Below are positions 11,142 to 20,433 of a stretch of DNA of 64,000 nt, piece by piece; position 1 is the stretch's first letter, and each line of letters opens with the position of its first letter. The DNA comes from Sediminicoccus rosea (GTDB lineage: Bacteria; Pseudomonadota; Alphaproteobacteria; Acetobacterales; Acetobacteraceae). Below the pieces are notes generated by a model that ran no database searches, was not told the DNA's origin, and saw only the letters and a program-made list of their open reading frames with translations. The stretch is taken from the NCBI RefSeq assembly GCF_033547095.1, contig NZ_CP137852.1, positions 923,501 through 987,500 of the forward strand, in the 5' to 3' direction. A program made the position numbers and the translations under genes.

Positions 11142-11178
11142 TGGCGTCCGGCCGCTGATATCGGGGGGGGTAAAGTGT

Positions 11179-11255
11179 TGGTAGCGGCGAGCGGACTTGA
11201 ACCGCTGACCCCGGCATTATGAGTGCCGTGCTCTAACCAGCTGAGCTACGCCGCC
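11179..11255 (-). tRNA. tRNA-Met (CAT), elongator type
   Basis: A 77-nt tRNA on the minus strand with encoded CCA. It starts GGCGGCGTAGCTCAGC, the anticodon loop is CTCATAA with a 5-bp stem, and the T-loop is GGTTCAAGTCC. The acceptor stem pairs fully, with a G1-U72 wobble. The G1 start and the D-loop GGTTAGAGC match alphaproteobacterial elongator tRNA-Met; initiator tRNA would have the C1-A72 mismatch and three G-C pairs at the anticodon stem. tRNA-Ile(CAT) is a less likely alternative. Confidence 0.95.
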
Positions 11256-11258
11256 AAC

Positions 11259-11283
11259 GAGGGGGGACGTAATCGCCCCCCTC
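11259..11283 (-). terminator. hairpin between pheT and tRNA-Met
   Basis: Eight-bp stem GAGGGGGG / CCCCCCTC with a 9-base loop, 21 bases after the pheT stop and 3 bases before the tRNA 5' end. It may end pheST transcription or mark processing of a pheT-tRNA transcript. Confidence 0.5.
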
Positions 11284-11304
11284 AAAACTGTCAACCGAAG
11301 CGCC

Positions 11305-13776
11305 TTAACCGCGCAGCGTCGCCCCCGTCGCCTTCGCCACGGCGGCGACGATCTTGGCGGCCACGGCCTCGATCTCGGCATCCGTCAGCGTGCGCTCGCG
11401 CGGCTGCAGCGTGACCTGGACGGCGAGGCTGACCTTGCCCTCCGGCAGGCGCTCGCCCGCATAGCGGTCGAAGAGCGTGACCTCGGTGATCAGCGCGCGC
11501 TCGGCGCCGCTGGCCGCGCGGATCAGCTTCTCGGCCGGCACGCCGGCATCCACCAGGAAGGCGAAGTCGCGCCGCACCGGCTGGAAGGCCGAGAGCTCGG
11601 GCGCCGATTTCTTGCGGCGCTTGGGCTCGGGGATCGCATCGAGGAAGACCTCGAAGGCGACGCTGCCAGCCGGCAGGTCCAGCGCGGCGCAGAGGCGCGG
11701 ATGCAGCTGGCCGAATTGCGCCAGCACCACCTTCGGCCCCTGCCGCAGCACGCCGGACCGGCCCGGGTGGTAGTAGACCGGCGCATCCTGCGTCACCTGC
11801 AGCGCCGCCATGGGCACGGCCAGCGCCTCCAGCACGGCCAGCGCGTCGCCCTTGGCGTCCAGCGCTTCCACCGGCCGCGCGGGGGCGGCCCAGTTGGCGG
11901 GCGTCGCACCCGTGCGCAGGCCGCAGGCGATGGCGAGCTGCCCCGTGGGCGTCGTGTCGCGATAGCCGCCGCCCACTTCACAGAGCGCCACATCGGCGAA
12001 GCCGCGCGCCGCATTCTGCGCCGCCGCCAAGGCGAGCGAGGCGACGGGCGTGGGGCGCATCTGATCGAGGTCGGAGGCGATGGGATTCTCGAGGCGCAGG
12101 GCTTCCGGAGTCTCGCCGAACATTGCCGCGATGCGCTGCGCGATGAAGCCGTAGGTCACCGCCTCCTGCATCCCGCGCGCGGCCATGACGCGCCGCGCCA
12201 GCGCCGCGCGCACCTGCTTCGCGTCCAGCGCCGGCAGCGGCACGGGCGAGGCCACGGGCAGCGAGACGGAGGGCACGGCGTCGAGGCCGCCCAGGCGCAG
12301 CACCTCCTCTACCAGGTCGCATTCCGCTTCCACCGCGGCACAGCCCTCGGCGGCGATGCGTGCGCGCGCGGCATCCAGCGTCGGGTCCTGGTCGAGGTGG
12401 ATGGCGGCGGCGATGTCGTTGCGCCAGGGCGGCACGGCGACGGTCACCTGCGTCGCATCCCGCTCGGTGGCGGTGAAGCCCAGTGCCTCCAGCCGCTCGA
12501 CCGCGAGGTCGGGCGGAACGGCCAGGCCGCCCAGGCCCGCCAGCCGCTCGAAGCGCAGCGTGGCGGTGCGCTGCCAGGCCGGCGCGCGGCCCGCTTCACT
12601 GACCGTGCTGGCTTGGCCGCCGCAGAGTTCCATGATCATCGCGGTCGCGGCGTCGAGTGCTGCCGGCAGCAGCGCCTGGTCCAGCCCGCGCTCGAAGCGC
12701 GCGCGGGCATCGGTGAAGATGTTGTGCCGGCGCCCGCTGAGCGCCACGCGCACGGGGTCGAACAGCGCGCATTCGATGAAGCATTCGGTGGTGGTTTCGT
12801 CGCAGCCCGAGGGCTCGCCGCCGATGATGCCGCCCAGCGCCTCGGGGCCCTCGGCATCGGCGATGATGCCGTCCTCCTCGGTCAGGGCGTAGGTCTTGCC
12901 GTTCAGCGCGTGCAGTTCCTCGCCGCCGCGCGCCATGCGCATGGCGAGGGTGTCGCCCTTCACCTTGGCAACATCGAAGACATGCAGCGGGCGGCCGAGG
13001 GCGAAGGTGAACCAGTTGGTCACATCCACCAGCGCCGAGATGGGGCGCAAGCCGATGGCGGTCAGCCGGTCCTGCAGCCATTGCGGGGAGGGGCCGTTCT
13101 TCACGCCGCGCACGGCACGGCCCAGCACCCAGGTGCAGGCGCGCGGATCCTCGATGCGCCAGGTCAGCGGCGTCTCATAGGCGGGCGTGATGGCGGGGGC
13201 GGCCCATGGCTTGAGGCGGCCGAGGCCGGCGGCGGCGAGGTCGCGCGCCACGCCGCGCACGCTGAGCGCATCGCCGCGATTGGGCGTGACCTTGATCTCG
13301 ATGATCGGATCATCGAGGCCCGCGTAATCCACGTAGCGCGCGCCGAGCGGCGCGTCCTCCGGCAGGTCCACGATGCCGGAATGGTCGTCGCCCAGGCCCA
13401 TCTCGCGGGCGGAGAGCATCATCGCCTCGCTCTTCACGCCGCGGATCTCGCCGGCCTTGAGCGTGATGCCGGTGCCGGGGATGAAGGCGCCGGGCAGGGC
13501 GGCGACGCCCAGCATGCCGGTGCGCGCATTGGGCGCGCCGCAGACGACGGAAAGCTCGCGCCCATCGCCCACATCCACGCGCAGCGCGCGCAGCCGGTCG
13601 GCATTGGGGTGCTGCACCGCCTCGATCACGCGGGCGATGCGGAAATGGGCCAGCGCCGCGGCGCGGTCCTCGATGCCTTCCACCTCGATGCCGATGGCGG
13701 AGAGGGTGGTGCTGATCTGATCGAGCGTGGCCTCGGTCTCGAGGTGTTCACGCAGCCAGGACAGGGGGAACTTCAT
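11305..13776 (-). CDS. pheT: phenylalanine-tRNA ligase beta subunit
   Basis: Large subunit of the (alpha-beta)2 PheRS. The 823-residue product begins MKFPLSWLREHLETEATLD. An EMAP/tRNA-binding OB fold follows (around residues 40-150, IARVIEAVQHPNADRLRALR), then B3/B4 editing (about 210-400), B5 and the catalytic-like fold. The C-terminal anticodon-binding ferredoxin-fold domain (FQPVRRDFAFLVD, YAGERLPEGKVSLA) ends in RTLTDAEIEAV. The ATG at 13776 shares its A with the pheS TGA stop (TGATG), so translation is coupled. A GTG one codon earlier is in frame but less likely. Confidence 0.97.
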   Translation of the reverse strand: MKFPLSWLREHLETEATLDQISTTLSAIGIEVEGIEDRAAALAHFRIARVIEAVQHPNADRLRALRVDVGDGRELSVVCGAPNARTGMLGVAALPGAFIPGTGITLKAGEIRGVKSEAMMLSAREMGLGDDHSGIVDLPEDAPLGARYVDYAGLDDPIIEIKVTPNRGDALSVRGVARDLAAAGLGRLKPWAAPAITPAYETPLTWRIEDPRACTWVLGRAVRGVKNGPSPQWLQDRLTAIGLRPISALVDVTNWFTFALGRPLHVFDVAKVKGDTLAMRMARGGEELHALNGKTYALTEEDGIIADAEGPEALGGIIGGEPSGCDETTTECFIECALFDPVRVALSGRRHNIFTDARARFERGLDQALLPAALDAATAMIMELCGGQASTVSEAGRAPAWQRTATLRFERLAGLGGLAVPPDLAVERLEALGFTATERDATQVTVAVPPWRNDIAAAIHLDQDPTLDAARARIAAEGCAAVEAECDLVEEVLRLGGLDAVPSVSLPVASPVPLPALDAKQVRAALARRVMAARGMQEAVTYGFIAQRIAAMFGETPEALRLENPIASDLDQMRPTPVASLALAAAQNAARGFADVALCEVGGGYRDTTPTGQLAIACGLRTGATPANWAAPARPVEALDAKGDALAVLEALAVPMAALQVTQDAPVYYHPGRSGVLRQGPKVVLAQFGQLHPRLCAALDLPAGSVAFEVFLDAIPEPKRRKKSAPELSAFQPVRRDFAFLVDAGVPAEKLIRAASGAERALITEVTLFDRYAGERLPEGKVSLAVQVTLQPRERTLTDAEIEAVAAKIVAAVAKATGATLRG

Positions 13777-14852
13777 CACACGCCCTCATGCAGGCTGGCG
13801 GGGGAAAGCGGGTTCGTGCCGTAGTGGCTGAGCCACCGCGTATCGCCCTCGAAGAAGGGGCGCAGGTCGGCCATGCCGTGCTTCAGCATGGTGATGCGCT
13901 CGATGCCCATGCCGAAGGCGAAGCCCTGCCACTCGCGCGCATCCAGGCCGCAATTGGCGAGCACGCGGGGGTGGACCATGCCGCTGCCCAGGATCTCCAG
14001 CCAGTCGGTGCCCGCACCCAGCTCGCCCGTCTTGCGGTTCCAGCCGATATCCACCTCCATCGAGGGCTCGGTGAAGGGGAAGTAGCTGCTGCGGAAACGC
14101 ACCGGCAGGTCGGCGATGCCGAAGAAGCTGCGCAGGAAATCCGTGAGGCAGCCTTTGAGGTGGCCGAGTGTGATCCCGCGGTCGATCACGAGCCCCTCCA
14201 CCTGGTGGAACATGGGCGAATGCGTCGCGTCATGGTCGGCGCGATAGGTGCGGCCGGGGGCGATGACGCGGATCGGCGGGGCCTGGCCGATCATGGTGCG
14301 GATCTGCAAGGGGCTCGTCTGCGTGCGCAGCACGGTGCGGCGGCCCTCGATCATCCCGGGCAGGTAGAAGGTATCCTGGTCCTGCCGCGCGGGATGGTGG
14401 TCGGGGATGTTGAGGGCGGCGAAATTGTACCAGTCGCCCTCGATGTCCGGGCCTTCCACCACCTTGAACCCCATGGCGCCGAAGATCGCCGTCAGCTCCT
14501 CGATGGTGCGGGAGATGGGATGGATGCCGCCGGTGCCGCCTGGTGCTGCGGGGCGCGGCGGCAGCGTCATGTCCTGCCGCTCGGCGGCGAGCTTGGCGTC
14601 GAGGGCGGCGGCTTCCAGCACCGCGCGGCGCGCCTCGATCGCGGCTTCGAGCTGGAGCTTGAGCGCGTTCACCGCCGCGCCACGCTCCTTGCGCTGCTCG
14701 GCGGGGATCGCGCCCAGGCCCTTGAGCAGCGCGGTCAGCGCGCCGGACTTGCCGAGCACCGCGACGCGCACGGCATCCAGCGCGCGCAGATCGGCGGCGG
14801 CGGCGAGGTCGGCTTCGGTGCTGGCGGCGAGCGCCGCGAGATCATCGGACAT
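13776..14852 (-). CDS. pheS: phenylalanine-tRNA ligase alpha subunit
   Basis: Catalytic subunit of PheRS, 358 residues. It has an N-terminal coiled coil (residues 1-85) followed by the class II catalytic core: motif 2 with RTQTSPLQIRTM and RTYRADHDATHSPMFHQVEG, and motif 3 at GFAFGMGIERITMLKHG. The product matches the usual 340-360 residue length. The gene follows rplT by 78 bases that contain a strong intrinsic terminator (see 14867-14908). pheT overlaps its stop codon. Confidence 0.97.
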   Translation of the reverse strand: MSDDLAALAASTEADLAAAADLRALDAVRVAVLGKSGALTALLKGLGAIPAEQRKERGAAVNALKLQLEAAIEARRAVLEAAALDAKLAAERQDMTLPPRPAAPGGTGGIHPISRTIEELTAIFGAMGFKVVEGPDIEGDWYNFAALNIPDHHPARQDQDTFYLPGMIEGRRTVLRTQTSPLQIRTMIGQAPPIRVIAPGRTYRADHDATHSPMFHQVEGLVIDRGITLGHLKGCLTDFLRSFFGIADLPVRFRSSYFPFTEPSMEVDIGWNRKTGELGAGTDWLEILGSGMVHPRVLANCGLDAREWQGFAFGMGIERITMLKHGMADLRPFFEGDTRWLSHYGTNPLSPASLHEGV

Positions 14853-14866
14853 GAGGTGGTCCCTAT

Positions 14867-14908
14867 CACAAGAAAAAGGGCCGCGAACGCTCGCGCGCCG
14901 CGGCCCTT
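14867..14908 (-). terminator. intrinsic terminator / possible attenuator before pheS
   Basis: On the minus strand: a 10-bp perfect stem (AAGGGCCGCG 14876-14885 with its complement 14899-14908), a 13-base loop, then TTTTTCTT. It lies 22 bases after the rplT stop and only 14 bases upstream of the pheS ATG. It should terminate rpmI-rplT transcripts, and its placement makes read-through control of pheST plausible. Confidence 0.8.
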
Positions 14909-14930
14909 GAAACTCGGCGTCCGACCGCGA

Positions 14931-15293
14931 TCAGGCGATGGGGCGCGCGGCCTTGGCCTTCTCGACGATGGCGGCAAACGCCGCCGGCTCGTCGAAGGCG
15001 AGCGCCGCGAGGACCTTGCGGTCCATCTCGATGCCGGCGGCCTTGATGCCGGCGATGAACTGGGAATAGGTCATCCCATGCTCACGCGTGGCGGCGTTGA
15101 TGCGCTGGATCCACAGGCCGCGGAAATCGCGCTTCTTGTTGCGGCGGTCGCGATAGGCGTACTGGAGCGCCTTCTCGACGCGCTGCAGCGCCGCGCGATA
15201 GGTGGTGGAGCTGCGCCCCACATAGCCCTTCGCGAGGTCCAGGACCTTCTTGTGACGGGCATGGGCGGTAACGCCGCGCTTGACACGAGCCAT
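14931..15293 (-). CDS. rplT: 50S ribosomal protein L20
   Basis: 120-residue basic ribosomal protein. It begins [27 protein letters not shown] and has the family segments [23 protein letters not shown] and [21 protein letters not shown]. It sits 21 bases downstream of rpmI and is followed by a terminator. Length and sequence are canonical. Confidence 0.98.
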   Translation of the reverse strand: MARVKRGVTAHARHKKVLDLAKGYVGRSSTTYRAALQRVEKALQYAYRDRRNKKRDFRGLWIQRINAATREHGMTYSQFIAGIKAAGIEMDRKVLAALAFDEPAAFAAIVEKAKAARPIA

Positions 15294-15314
15294 ATCTGTT
15301 CTCCTTTCCGCGCT

Positions 15315-15521
15315 TTACCGGGGCAGCCCGTAGGGCAGCCAGGTCATCACCGTCTTGGCGTCCTGCGGCTCCAGAACCTGCGAGCCGCGGTTCTGCCGCT
15401 TGGCCTTCTGGCTGCGGGCGGAAAGGCAATGGCGCTTCTTGCCGGGGCCGGCCATGACCTTGCCGGTGGCCGTGATCTTGAAGCGCTTCTTCGCGCTCGA
15501 AGTGGTCTTCATCTTGGACAT
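15315..15521 (-). CDS. rpmI: 50S ribosomal protein L35
   Basis: 68-residue L35, beginning [20 protein letters not shown] with [16 protein letters not shown] in the middle. Start ATG at 15521 with AGGAGGG upstream; a longer in-frame opening exists but lacks family support. First gene of the rpmI-rplT pair. infC, the usual upstream partner, is not in the window. Confidence 0.97.
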   Translation of the reverse strand: MSKMKTTSSAKKRFKITATGKVMAGPGKKRHCLSARSQKAKRQNRGSQVLEPQDAKTVMTWLPYGLPR

Positions 15522-15704
15522 TCGGGCCCTCCTGTCGGTGGGTTGGGGCTGCCCCTGGCTCTCGCACCATGCGAGGGAGGCATGCATTTCCGCTCGCCAG
15601 GCTGTCCAACGGCCATGGCAAGGGAGGCGGGTCTTTAGCGGGAGGCGGCCCCCAAGTCCAGGGGGCGCTTGCCCGGCGGGCACCTGCATGGCAGCAGCCC
15701 TGCC

Positions 15705-16046
15705 ATGTGGATCATGCTGGCCGGACCCTACAGCACGGGCAATGCCGATGCCGAGACCCGCGCGGCGCGGCTCGTCGCGCTGAACCGGGCGGCGCTGGAG
15801 GTGTTTCGCCGCGGCCATGTCCCCGTCATCGGCGTGAACATGGCGCTTCCCCTCATCGCGGCCGCCGGCAATACCGAAGCCGCCCATGCCGAGGTGATGA
15901 TGCCGCTCAGCCTCGCGCTGGCCGAGCGCTGCGACGCTTGCCTGCGCCTCGGCGGCGCCTCGGTGGGCGCGGATGCGGAGGTGGCGCGGTTCCGCGCGGC
16001 CGGAAAGCCCGTCTTCTTCGCGCTGGATGAGGTCCCGGCCGCCTAG
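15705..16046 (+). CDS. DUF4406-like / nucleoside deoxyribosyltransferase-like protein
   Basis: 113-residue protein beginning [20 protein letters not shown]. The AGPYSTGN opening, the [17 protein letters not shown] segment and the [20 protein letters not shown] segment resemble the Rossmann-like nucleoside 2-deoxyribosyltransferase superfamily (DUF4406 branch). I see no clear catalytic Glu typical of the active deoxyribosyltransferases, so the function remains open. The start could also be the ATG at 15714. Its TAG shares the CTAG palindrome with the stop of the convergent lipoprotein gene. Confidence 0.7.
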   Translation: MWIMLAGPYSTGNADAETRAARLVALNRAALEVFRRGHVPVIGVNMALPLIAAAGNTEAAHAEVMMPLSLALAERCDACLRLGGASVGADAEVARFRAAGKPVFFALDEVPAA

Positions 16047-16726
16047 GGCGCGCGCGCCGCATCCATGGGGGCGGCGATGGGCGTGAGGCCTTGCACGGGC
16101 GCTGGCTCCGGGTCGGGCGTGGCTGGCGCGGCCTGGGCCAGGGGCGCGGCCGGCGGCAGCGGCTCGGCCACCGGGGCGGGCGGTGCGGGCGCCGGCTCCG
16201 CGCGCGGCGCGGCGGTGCGGCGCTGGCCGGGGCGGGCGGCGGGCTCGGCCTGGGTGGCGGTGTAGTCGGGCACCACGCGGGCCTGGTTGCCCGCGATCAC
16301 CAGCACGGCCGTGCCGAGGGGGATGGGCACCTGGTCCCGCTGCGTGACCGAGATCAGTTCGGCGTCATTGTTCTTGCGGATGATGTATTCCACCGCGTCC
16401 GTGTTGGCCGTGGCGCGCTCGGCCGTCGTGCCGACCAGGCTGCCCAGCAGCGCGCCACCGACCGCGCCCAGCGCCGTGCTGACGGAATTGCCGGCCGCCG
16501 CCGCGCCGCCGATGGCGCCGCCCGCCGCAGCGCCCGCCGTGGCGCCGGTTTCGCCGCCCGCCGCGATGGCGACCCGGCGCGAGCCGACGATCACGCCCTG
16601 CTGCACGGGGTTGGCCTGCTGCACGGCGCGCGCCGAATACTCATTGGCCGAGAAGCTGCTGCCGCAGGCGCCGAGCGCACCCAGCGCGAGCAGGGCAGCG
16701 AGGCGGAGAGGAAGGGAACGGTTCAT
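16043..16726 (-). CDS. SlyB-like outer-membrane lipoprotein
   Basis: 227-residue lipoprotein with a signal peptide ending LGALGAC (Cys21). The central part ([18 protein letters not shown], then a Gly/Ala-rich [14 protein letters not shown] and a GALLGSLVG segment) is the glycine-zipper two-helix module of SlyB/Pcp-type lipoproteins. A beta-like segment ([20 protein letters not shown]) follows. The last ~70 residues are Pro/Ala-rich and low complexity, an unusual tail for the family. Start chosen at [16 protein letters not shown]; the longer frame adds 16 non-signal residues. Confidence 0.85.
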   Translation of the reverse strand: MNRSLPLRLAALLALGALGACGSSFSANEYSARAVQQANPVQQGVIVGSRRVAIAAGGETGATAGAAAGGAIGGAAAAGNSVSTALGAVGGALLGSLVGTTAERATANTDAVEYIIRKNNDAELISVTQRDQVPIPLGTAVLVIAGNQARVVPDYTATQAEPAARPGQRRTAAPRAEPAPAPPAPVAEPLPPAAPLAQAAPATPDPEPAPVQGLTPIAAPMDAARAP

Positions 16727-16768
16727 GCGCGCAGCACATAGGCCCCCCCACCCCTTCGCGCCAAGTCT

Positions 16769-16787
16769 TTGCATGTCCTATATGCAA
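16769..16787. promoter_or_regulatory. inverted repeat upstream of dapF
   Basis: TTGCAT and ATGCAA (16769-16774 and 16782-16787) separated by 7 bases, in the space between the divergent lipoprotein gene and dapF. An extra ATGCAAG follows at the dapF start. It could be an operator. It overlaps two alternative upstream ATGs of dapF. Confidence 0.3.
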
Positions 16788-16790
16788 GCC

Positions 16791-17606
16791 ATGCAAGTCC
16801 CCTTCCTGAAGATGCATGGCCTGGGCAATGACTTCGTCGTGCTGGATGCACGGGCGGAGCCGCGCGCCCTGGCGGCCGAGACCATCCGCTGGGTGGGGGA
16901 CCGGCATCGCGGCGTGGGCTTCGACCAATTGATCACGCTGGAACCGGCGCAAGACGCCGACGTCTTCTTCCGCTTCCACAATTCCGATGGCAGCGAAGCC
17001 GGCGCCTGCGGCAATGGCACGCGCTGCGCGGCCTCGCTCATCCTGAACGAGACGGGGCGCTCCAGCATCGCGATCCGCACCATCGCGGGCCTGCTGGGTG
17101 CCGAGCGCCTGCCCGATGGCACGGTGCGCGTGGACATGGGCCCGCCCCGCCTGGGTTGGGCCGACGTGCCGCTGGCGCGCGAGATGGACACGCTGCATGT
17201 GCCCATGGCCGCCGATGGCGTGAGCGATGCCGCCTGCTGCTCCATGGGCAATCCGCACGCGAATTTCTTCGTCGAGGAGCTGAGCGCACTCGACGTCTTC
17301 CGCATCGGGCCGGAGCTGGAGCACCACCCGCTGCTGCCCGAGCGCGCCAATATCGGTTTCGTGCAGGTGCTGGCGCGGGACCATATCCGGCTCGTCGTCT
17401 GGGAGCGCGGTGCGGGCTATACGCTGGCCTGCGGCTCTGGCGCCTGCGCCGCGCTGGTGAATGCGCGGCGGCGCGGCCTGGTGGAGGCGCGCTGCACCGT
17501 GACGCTGCCGGGCGGGGACCTCGTAATCGAGCAGCGCGCGGACGGGCATGTGCTGATGAGCGGCCCGGTCGCGACCTCCTTCAAGGGTGAGCTCACCCTT
17601 GGCTGA
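16791..17606 (+). CDS. dapF: diaminopimelate epimerase
   Basis: Converts LL- to meso-diaminopimelate for lysine and peptidoglycan synthesis. 271 residues beginning [19 protein letters not shown]. The two catalytic cysteines are in ACGNGTRC (Cys73) and ACGSGACA (Cys214). Substrate motifs [17 protein letters not shown] and [10 protein letters not shown] are present. Two further ATGs lie at 16773 and 16782, giving up to 6 extra residues; the 16791 start fits the family best. mtaB begins inside its last codons. Confidence 0.96.
   Translation: MQVPFLKMHGLGNDFVVLDARAEPRALAAETIRWVGDRHRGVGFDQLITLEPAQDADVFFRFHNSDGSEAGACGNGTRCAASLILNETGRSSIAIRTIAGLLGAERLPDGTVRVDMGPPRLGWADVPLAREMDTLHVPMAADGVSDAACCSMGNPHANFFVEELSALDVFRIGPELEHHPLLPERANIGFVQVLARDHIRLVVWERGAGYTLACGSGACAALVNARRRGLVEARCTVTLPGGDLVIEQRADGHVLMSGPVATSFKGELTLG
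17582..17601. repeat. 20-bp perfect palindrome at the dapF-mtaB junction
   Basis: CAAGGGTGAGCTCACCCTTG reads the same on both strands. It contains the GTG (17587) and TTG (17599) start candidates of mtaB and lies in the last codons of dapF. In RNA it can form an 8-bp stem with an AGCT loop over the mtaB start region. Confidence 0.7.
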
Positions 17607-18780
17607 AACCCTGACCTTCGGTTGCCGGCTGAACCTGGCCGAGAGCGAGACCATGCGCGGCCTCGCGGCGCGGGCGGGCTATGCCGATGCGCTGATCATC
17701 AACACCTGCGCCGTGACGGGTGAGGCGGAATCCCAGGCGCGGCAGGCGATCCGCCGCGCCGCGCGGGAACAGCCCGGCCGGCCCATCCTGGTGACGGGCT
17801 GCGCCGCGCAGATCGCGCCCGAGACCTGGGCGGCGCTGCCCGGCGTCACGCGCGTCATCGGCAATGGCGCGAAGCTCGACCCCGCCGCCTGGGGCGCGCC
17901 GGTGGCGCCGATTGGGCGCGCGGCCCCCATGGGCATCGCGGCAGGCGGCGGCACGCGCGGCTTCCTCGCGGTGCAGCAGGGCTGCGACCACGCCTGCACC
18001 TTCTGCATCATCCCGCAGGGGCGGGGGCCGGCGCGCGCCCTGCCGATCCCCGAGGCGGTCGCGGCGGCGCGGGACCTCGCCACGCGCCATGCCGAGATCG
18101 TGCTGACCGGCGTGGACCTGGCCAGCCACCCCGAACTCCCCGTGCTGATCCGCGCCATCCTGGGCGAGGTGCCGGAACTCCCGCGGCTGCGCCTCTCCTC
18201 GCTCGACCCCGCCGCCTTGGGCGAGGATTTCTGGCGCGTCTTCGCCGAGGAGGCGCGGCTGATGCCGCATCTGCACCTTTCGGCGCAGCATGGGCATGAC
18301 CTGATCCTGAAGCGCATGAAGCGGCGACATTCGCGGGCCGACCTGCTGCGGCTCTCCGCCCGCGCCCGCGCCCTGCGCCCGGATGCGGCCCTGGGGGCTG
18401 ACCTCATCGCCGGCTTCCCGACCGAGACGGAGGCGCATTTCGCCGCGTTGCTGGAGCTGGTGGCGGAGACGCGTCTCGCCTTCCTCCACGTCTTTCCCTA
18501 TTCCGCGCGCAGCGGCACGCCGGCCGCGCGCATGCCGCAACTGCCCATGGCGCTGCGGCGCGAGCGCGCGGCGCGGCTTCGCGCGGCGGGCGAGGCGGAG
18601 CGCGCGCGCTTCCTGGCGGCCCGGGTGGGGCGCATCGAGCACAGCCTGATGGAGGCGGACGGCATGGGCCACACGCAGCATTTTGCGCCGATCCGCGTGC
18701 CGGGGGCCGCGCGCGGCAGCCTGATCCGCGCGCGCGTCACGGGCCATGACGGCCGCATGCTGATGGCGGAGGCGGCCTGA
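17587..18780 (+). CDS. mtaB: tRNA t6A37 methylthiotransferase MtaB
   Basis: Radical-SAM enzyme that adds a methylthio group to t6A37 of ANN-decoding tRNAs. An N-terminal UPF0004 domain begins [15 protein letters not shown], with Cys in [16 protein letters not shown] and VTGCAAQ for the second cluster. The radical-SAM CDHACTFC motif (about residues 133-140) follows, and the C-terminal TRAM-like segment is short. No ATG fits; GTG at 17587 overlaps dapF by 20 bases, and TTG at 17599 is an alternative. The stop overlaps the ftsY ATG (TGATG). Confidence 0.92.
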   Translation: MSSPLAETLTFGCRLNLAESETMRGLAARAGYADALIINTCAVTGEAESQARQAIRRAAREQPGRPILVTGCAAQIAPETWAALPGVTRVIGNGAKLDPAAWGAPVAPIGRAAPMGIAAGGGTRGFLAVQQGCDHACTFCIIPQGRGPARALPIPEAVAAARDLATRHAEIVLTGVDLASHPELPVLIRAILGEVPELPRLRLSSLDPAALGEDFWRVFAEEARLMPHLHLSAQHGHDLILKRMKRRHSRADLLRLSARARALRPDAALGADLIAGFPTETEAHFAALLELVAETRLAFLHVFPYSARSGTPAARMPQLPMALRRERAARLRAAGEAERARFLAARVGRIEHSLMEADGMGHTQHFAPIRVPGAARGSLIRARVTGHDGRMLMAEAA

Positions 18781-19934
18781 TGGCGCTGCGTGACCTATGG
18801 GGCAAGCTGACCGGCAAGGCGCCCGCCCCGGCCGAGCAGAGCACGGTGCCGCCATCGCCCATGGAGCCGGTGGCCGAGCCGCCGGCGCCCGAGCCGGAGC
18901 CACCACCGCCGCCCGAGCCCCCGCCGCCGCCCGCGCCCATCCCAGAGCCGGCGCCGCCCATCGAGGCGCGCGCCCCGGAGCCCCCGGCGCCCGAGCCGGA
19001 ACCTGCCCAGCCGCTCGGCTTCTTTGGCCGGTTGAAGGCCGGGCTCGCGCGCTCCACCGCGAAGCTGACGGATGCGATCGGCAGCGTCTTCACCAAGCGC
19101 AAGCTGGATGACGCGGCTCTTGAGGAACTGGAGGAGACGCTGATCGCGGCCGATCTCGGCGTCAGCGCCTCCGGCCGGATCGTTGAGAGCTTCCGCCGCA
19201 CGCGCTTCGGCCGCGAGGTGACGCCCGAGGAGGTGAAGGCGGCGCTGGCCGAGGAGATCGCGGCCATCCTCTCGCCCGTCGCGCAGCCGCTCATCGTCAC
19301 GCGCGGGCACAAGCCGCATGTCGTGCTGGTGGTGGGCGTGAACGGCACCGGCAAGACCACGACGATCGCCAAGCTGGCCGAGCAGTATCGCGCCCAGGGG
19401 CTGAAGGTCTGGATGGTGGCGGGCGATACCTTCCGCGCCGCGGCCGTCGAACAGCTGCAGATCTGGGGTGAGCGCACCGGTGCGCATGTGGTGGCCCCGG
19501 CCAAGCCGGGCGCGGATGCCGCGGGCCTCGCCTTCGATGCGCTGCGCGATGCGCGCGCGGCTGGGGCGGATGTGCTGCTGGTGGACACGGCCGGGCGGCT
19601 GCACAACAAGTCCGCCCTGATGGAGGAGCTGCGCAAGGTGGTGCGCGTCCTCAAGCGCGACGACGCGACCATCCCGCATGACACGTTGCTGGTGCTGGAT
19701 GCCACCACCGGCCAGAACGCCGTCAGCCAGGTGCGCGTCTTCAAGGAGATGGTGGATGTGACGGGCCTCGTCGTCACCAAGCTCGACGGCTCGGCCAAGG
19801 GCGGCGTGGTGGTGGCGCTCGCGCAGGAATTCGCGCTGCCGGTGCATGCGGTGGGCGTGGGCGAGAAGGCGGCCGACCTGCGGCCCTTCGAAGCGCGGGA
19901 TTTCGCGCGCTCCCTGGTGGGGCTGGACGAGTAG
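18780..19934 (+). CDS. ftsY: signal recognition particle receptor FtsY
   Basis: SRP receptor GTPase that docks ribosome-nascent chains at the membrane. 384 residues. The N-terminal A-like domain (residues 15-80) is almost entirely Pro/Glu/Ala and acidic. The four-helix N domain follows, then the G domain with GVNGTGKTTT (about 186-195), DTAGRLHNK, TKLDGSAKGG and a C-terminal GVGEKAADLRPFEARDFARSL. Coupled to mtaB by TGATG, so dapF-mtaB-ftsY form one operon. Confidence 0.97.
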   Translation: MALRDLWGKLTGKAPAPAEQSTVPPSPMEPVAEPPAPEPEPPPPPEPPPPPAPIPEPAPPIEARAPEPPAPEPEPAQPLGFFGRLKAGLARSTAKLTDAIGSVFTKRKLDDAALEELEETLIAADLGVSASGRIVESFRRTRFGREVTPEEVKAALAEEIAAILSPVAQPLIVTRGHKPHVVLVVGVNGTGKTTTIAKLAEQYRAQGLKVWMVAGDTFRAAAVEQLQIWGERTGAHVVAPAKPGADAAGLAFDALRDARAAGADVLLVDTAGRLHNKSALMEELRKVVRVLKRDDATIPHDTLLVLDATTGQNAVSQVRVFKEMVDVTGLVVTKLDGSAKGGVVVALAQEFALPVHAVGVGEKAADLRPFEARDFARSLVGLDE

Positions 19935-19977
19935 GCGCTCCCTCCGCAAGCTTGGCGGCAAGCAGAGGGAGGCACGC

Positions 19978-20433
19978 ATGCTCGAGATCGAAAAACCCGC
20001 CGACATGGCCAACTGGGTCGGCAAGAAGCTCGGCACCAGCGAATGGTACACGGTGGACCAGCGCACCATCGACCTCTTCGCCGAGGCGACGGGCGACCAC
20101 CAGTGGATCCACATCGACACCGAGCGCGCGGCGCGGGAATTGCCGGGCGGCAAGACCATCGCGCACGGCTTCCTCACGCTTTCGCTGCTGCCGCGGCTGT
20201 CGCCGCTGGTCTATCGCATCAAGCATCGCTCGCGCGCGCTGAACTACGGCAGCAACAAGGTCCGCTTCACGGCGATGGTGCCGTCCGGCTCACGCGTGCG
20301 GCTGCACCTGACGCTCAAGGCTTGCGAGCCGATCCAGGGCGGCGTGCGCCTGACGATGGAGAACGAGATGGAGGTGGAGGGCAATCCGCGCCCCTGCCTC
20401 GTGGCCGAGACGCTCAGTCAGGTCTACGACTGA
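19978..20433 (+). CDS. MaoC-family (R)-enoyl-CoA hydratase-like protein
   Basis: 151-residue single hot-dog-fold protein. The hydratase-2 motif FAEATGDHQWIHID (Asp and His catalytic pair) is at about residues 37-50, followed by GKTIAHGFLTLSLLP. This is the NodN/MaoC dehydratase group that hydrates enoyl-CoA thioesters. Start ATG preceded by AGAGGGAGG. It lies 43 bases after ftsY and may be cotranscribed. Confidence 0.9.
   Translation: MLEIEKPADMANWVGKKLGTSEWYTVDQRTIDLFAEATGDHQWIHIDTERAARELPGGKTIAHGFLTLSLLPRLSPLVYRIKHRSRALNYGSNKVRFTAMVPSGSRVRLHLTLKACEPIQGGVRLTMENEMEVEGNPRPCLVAETLSQVYD

Noticed and set aside
11179-11255. Initiator tRNA or tRNA-Ile(CAT)
   Set aside because: G1 at the 5' end pairs with U72, and the anticodon stem lacks the three initiator G-C pairs; the D-arm fits elongator tRNA-Met.
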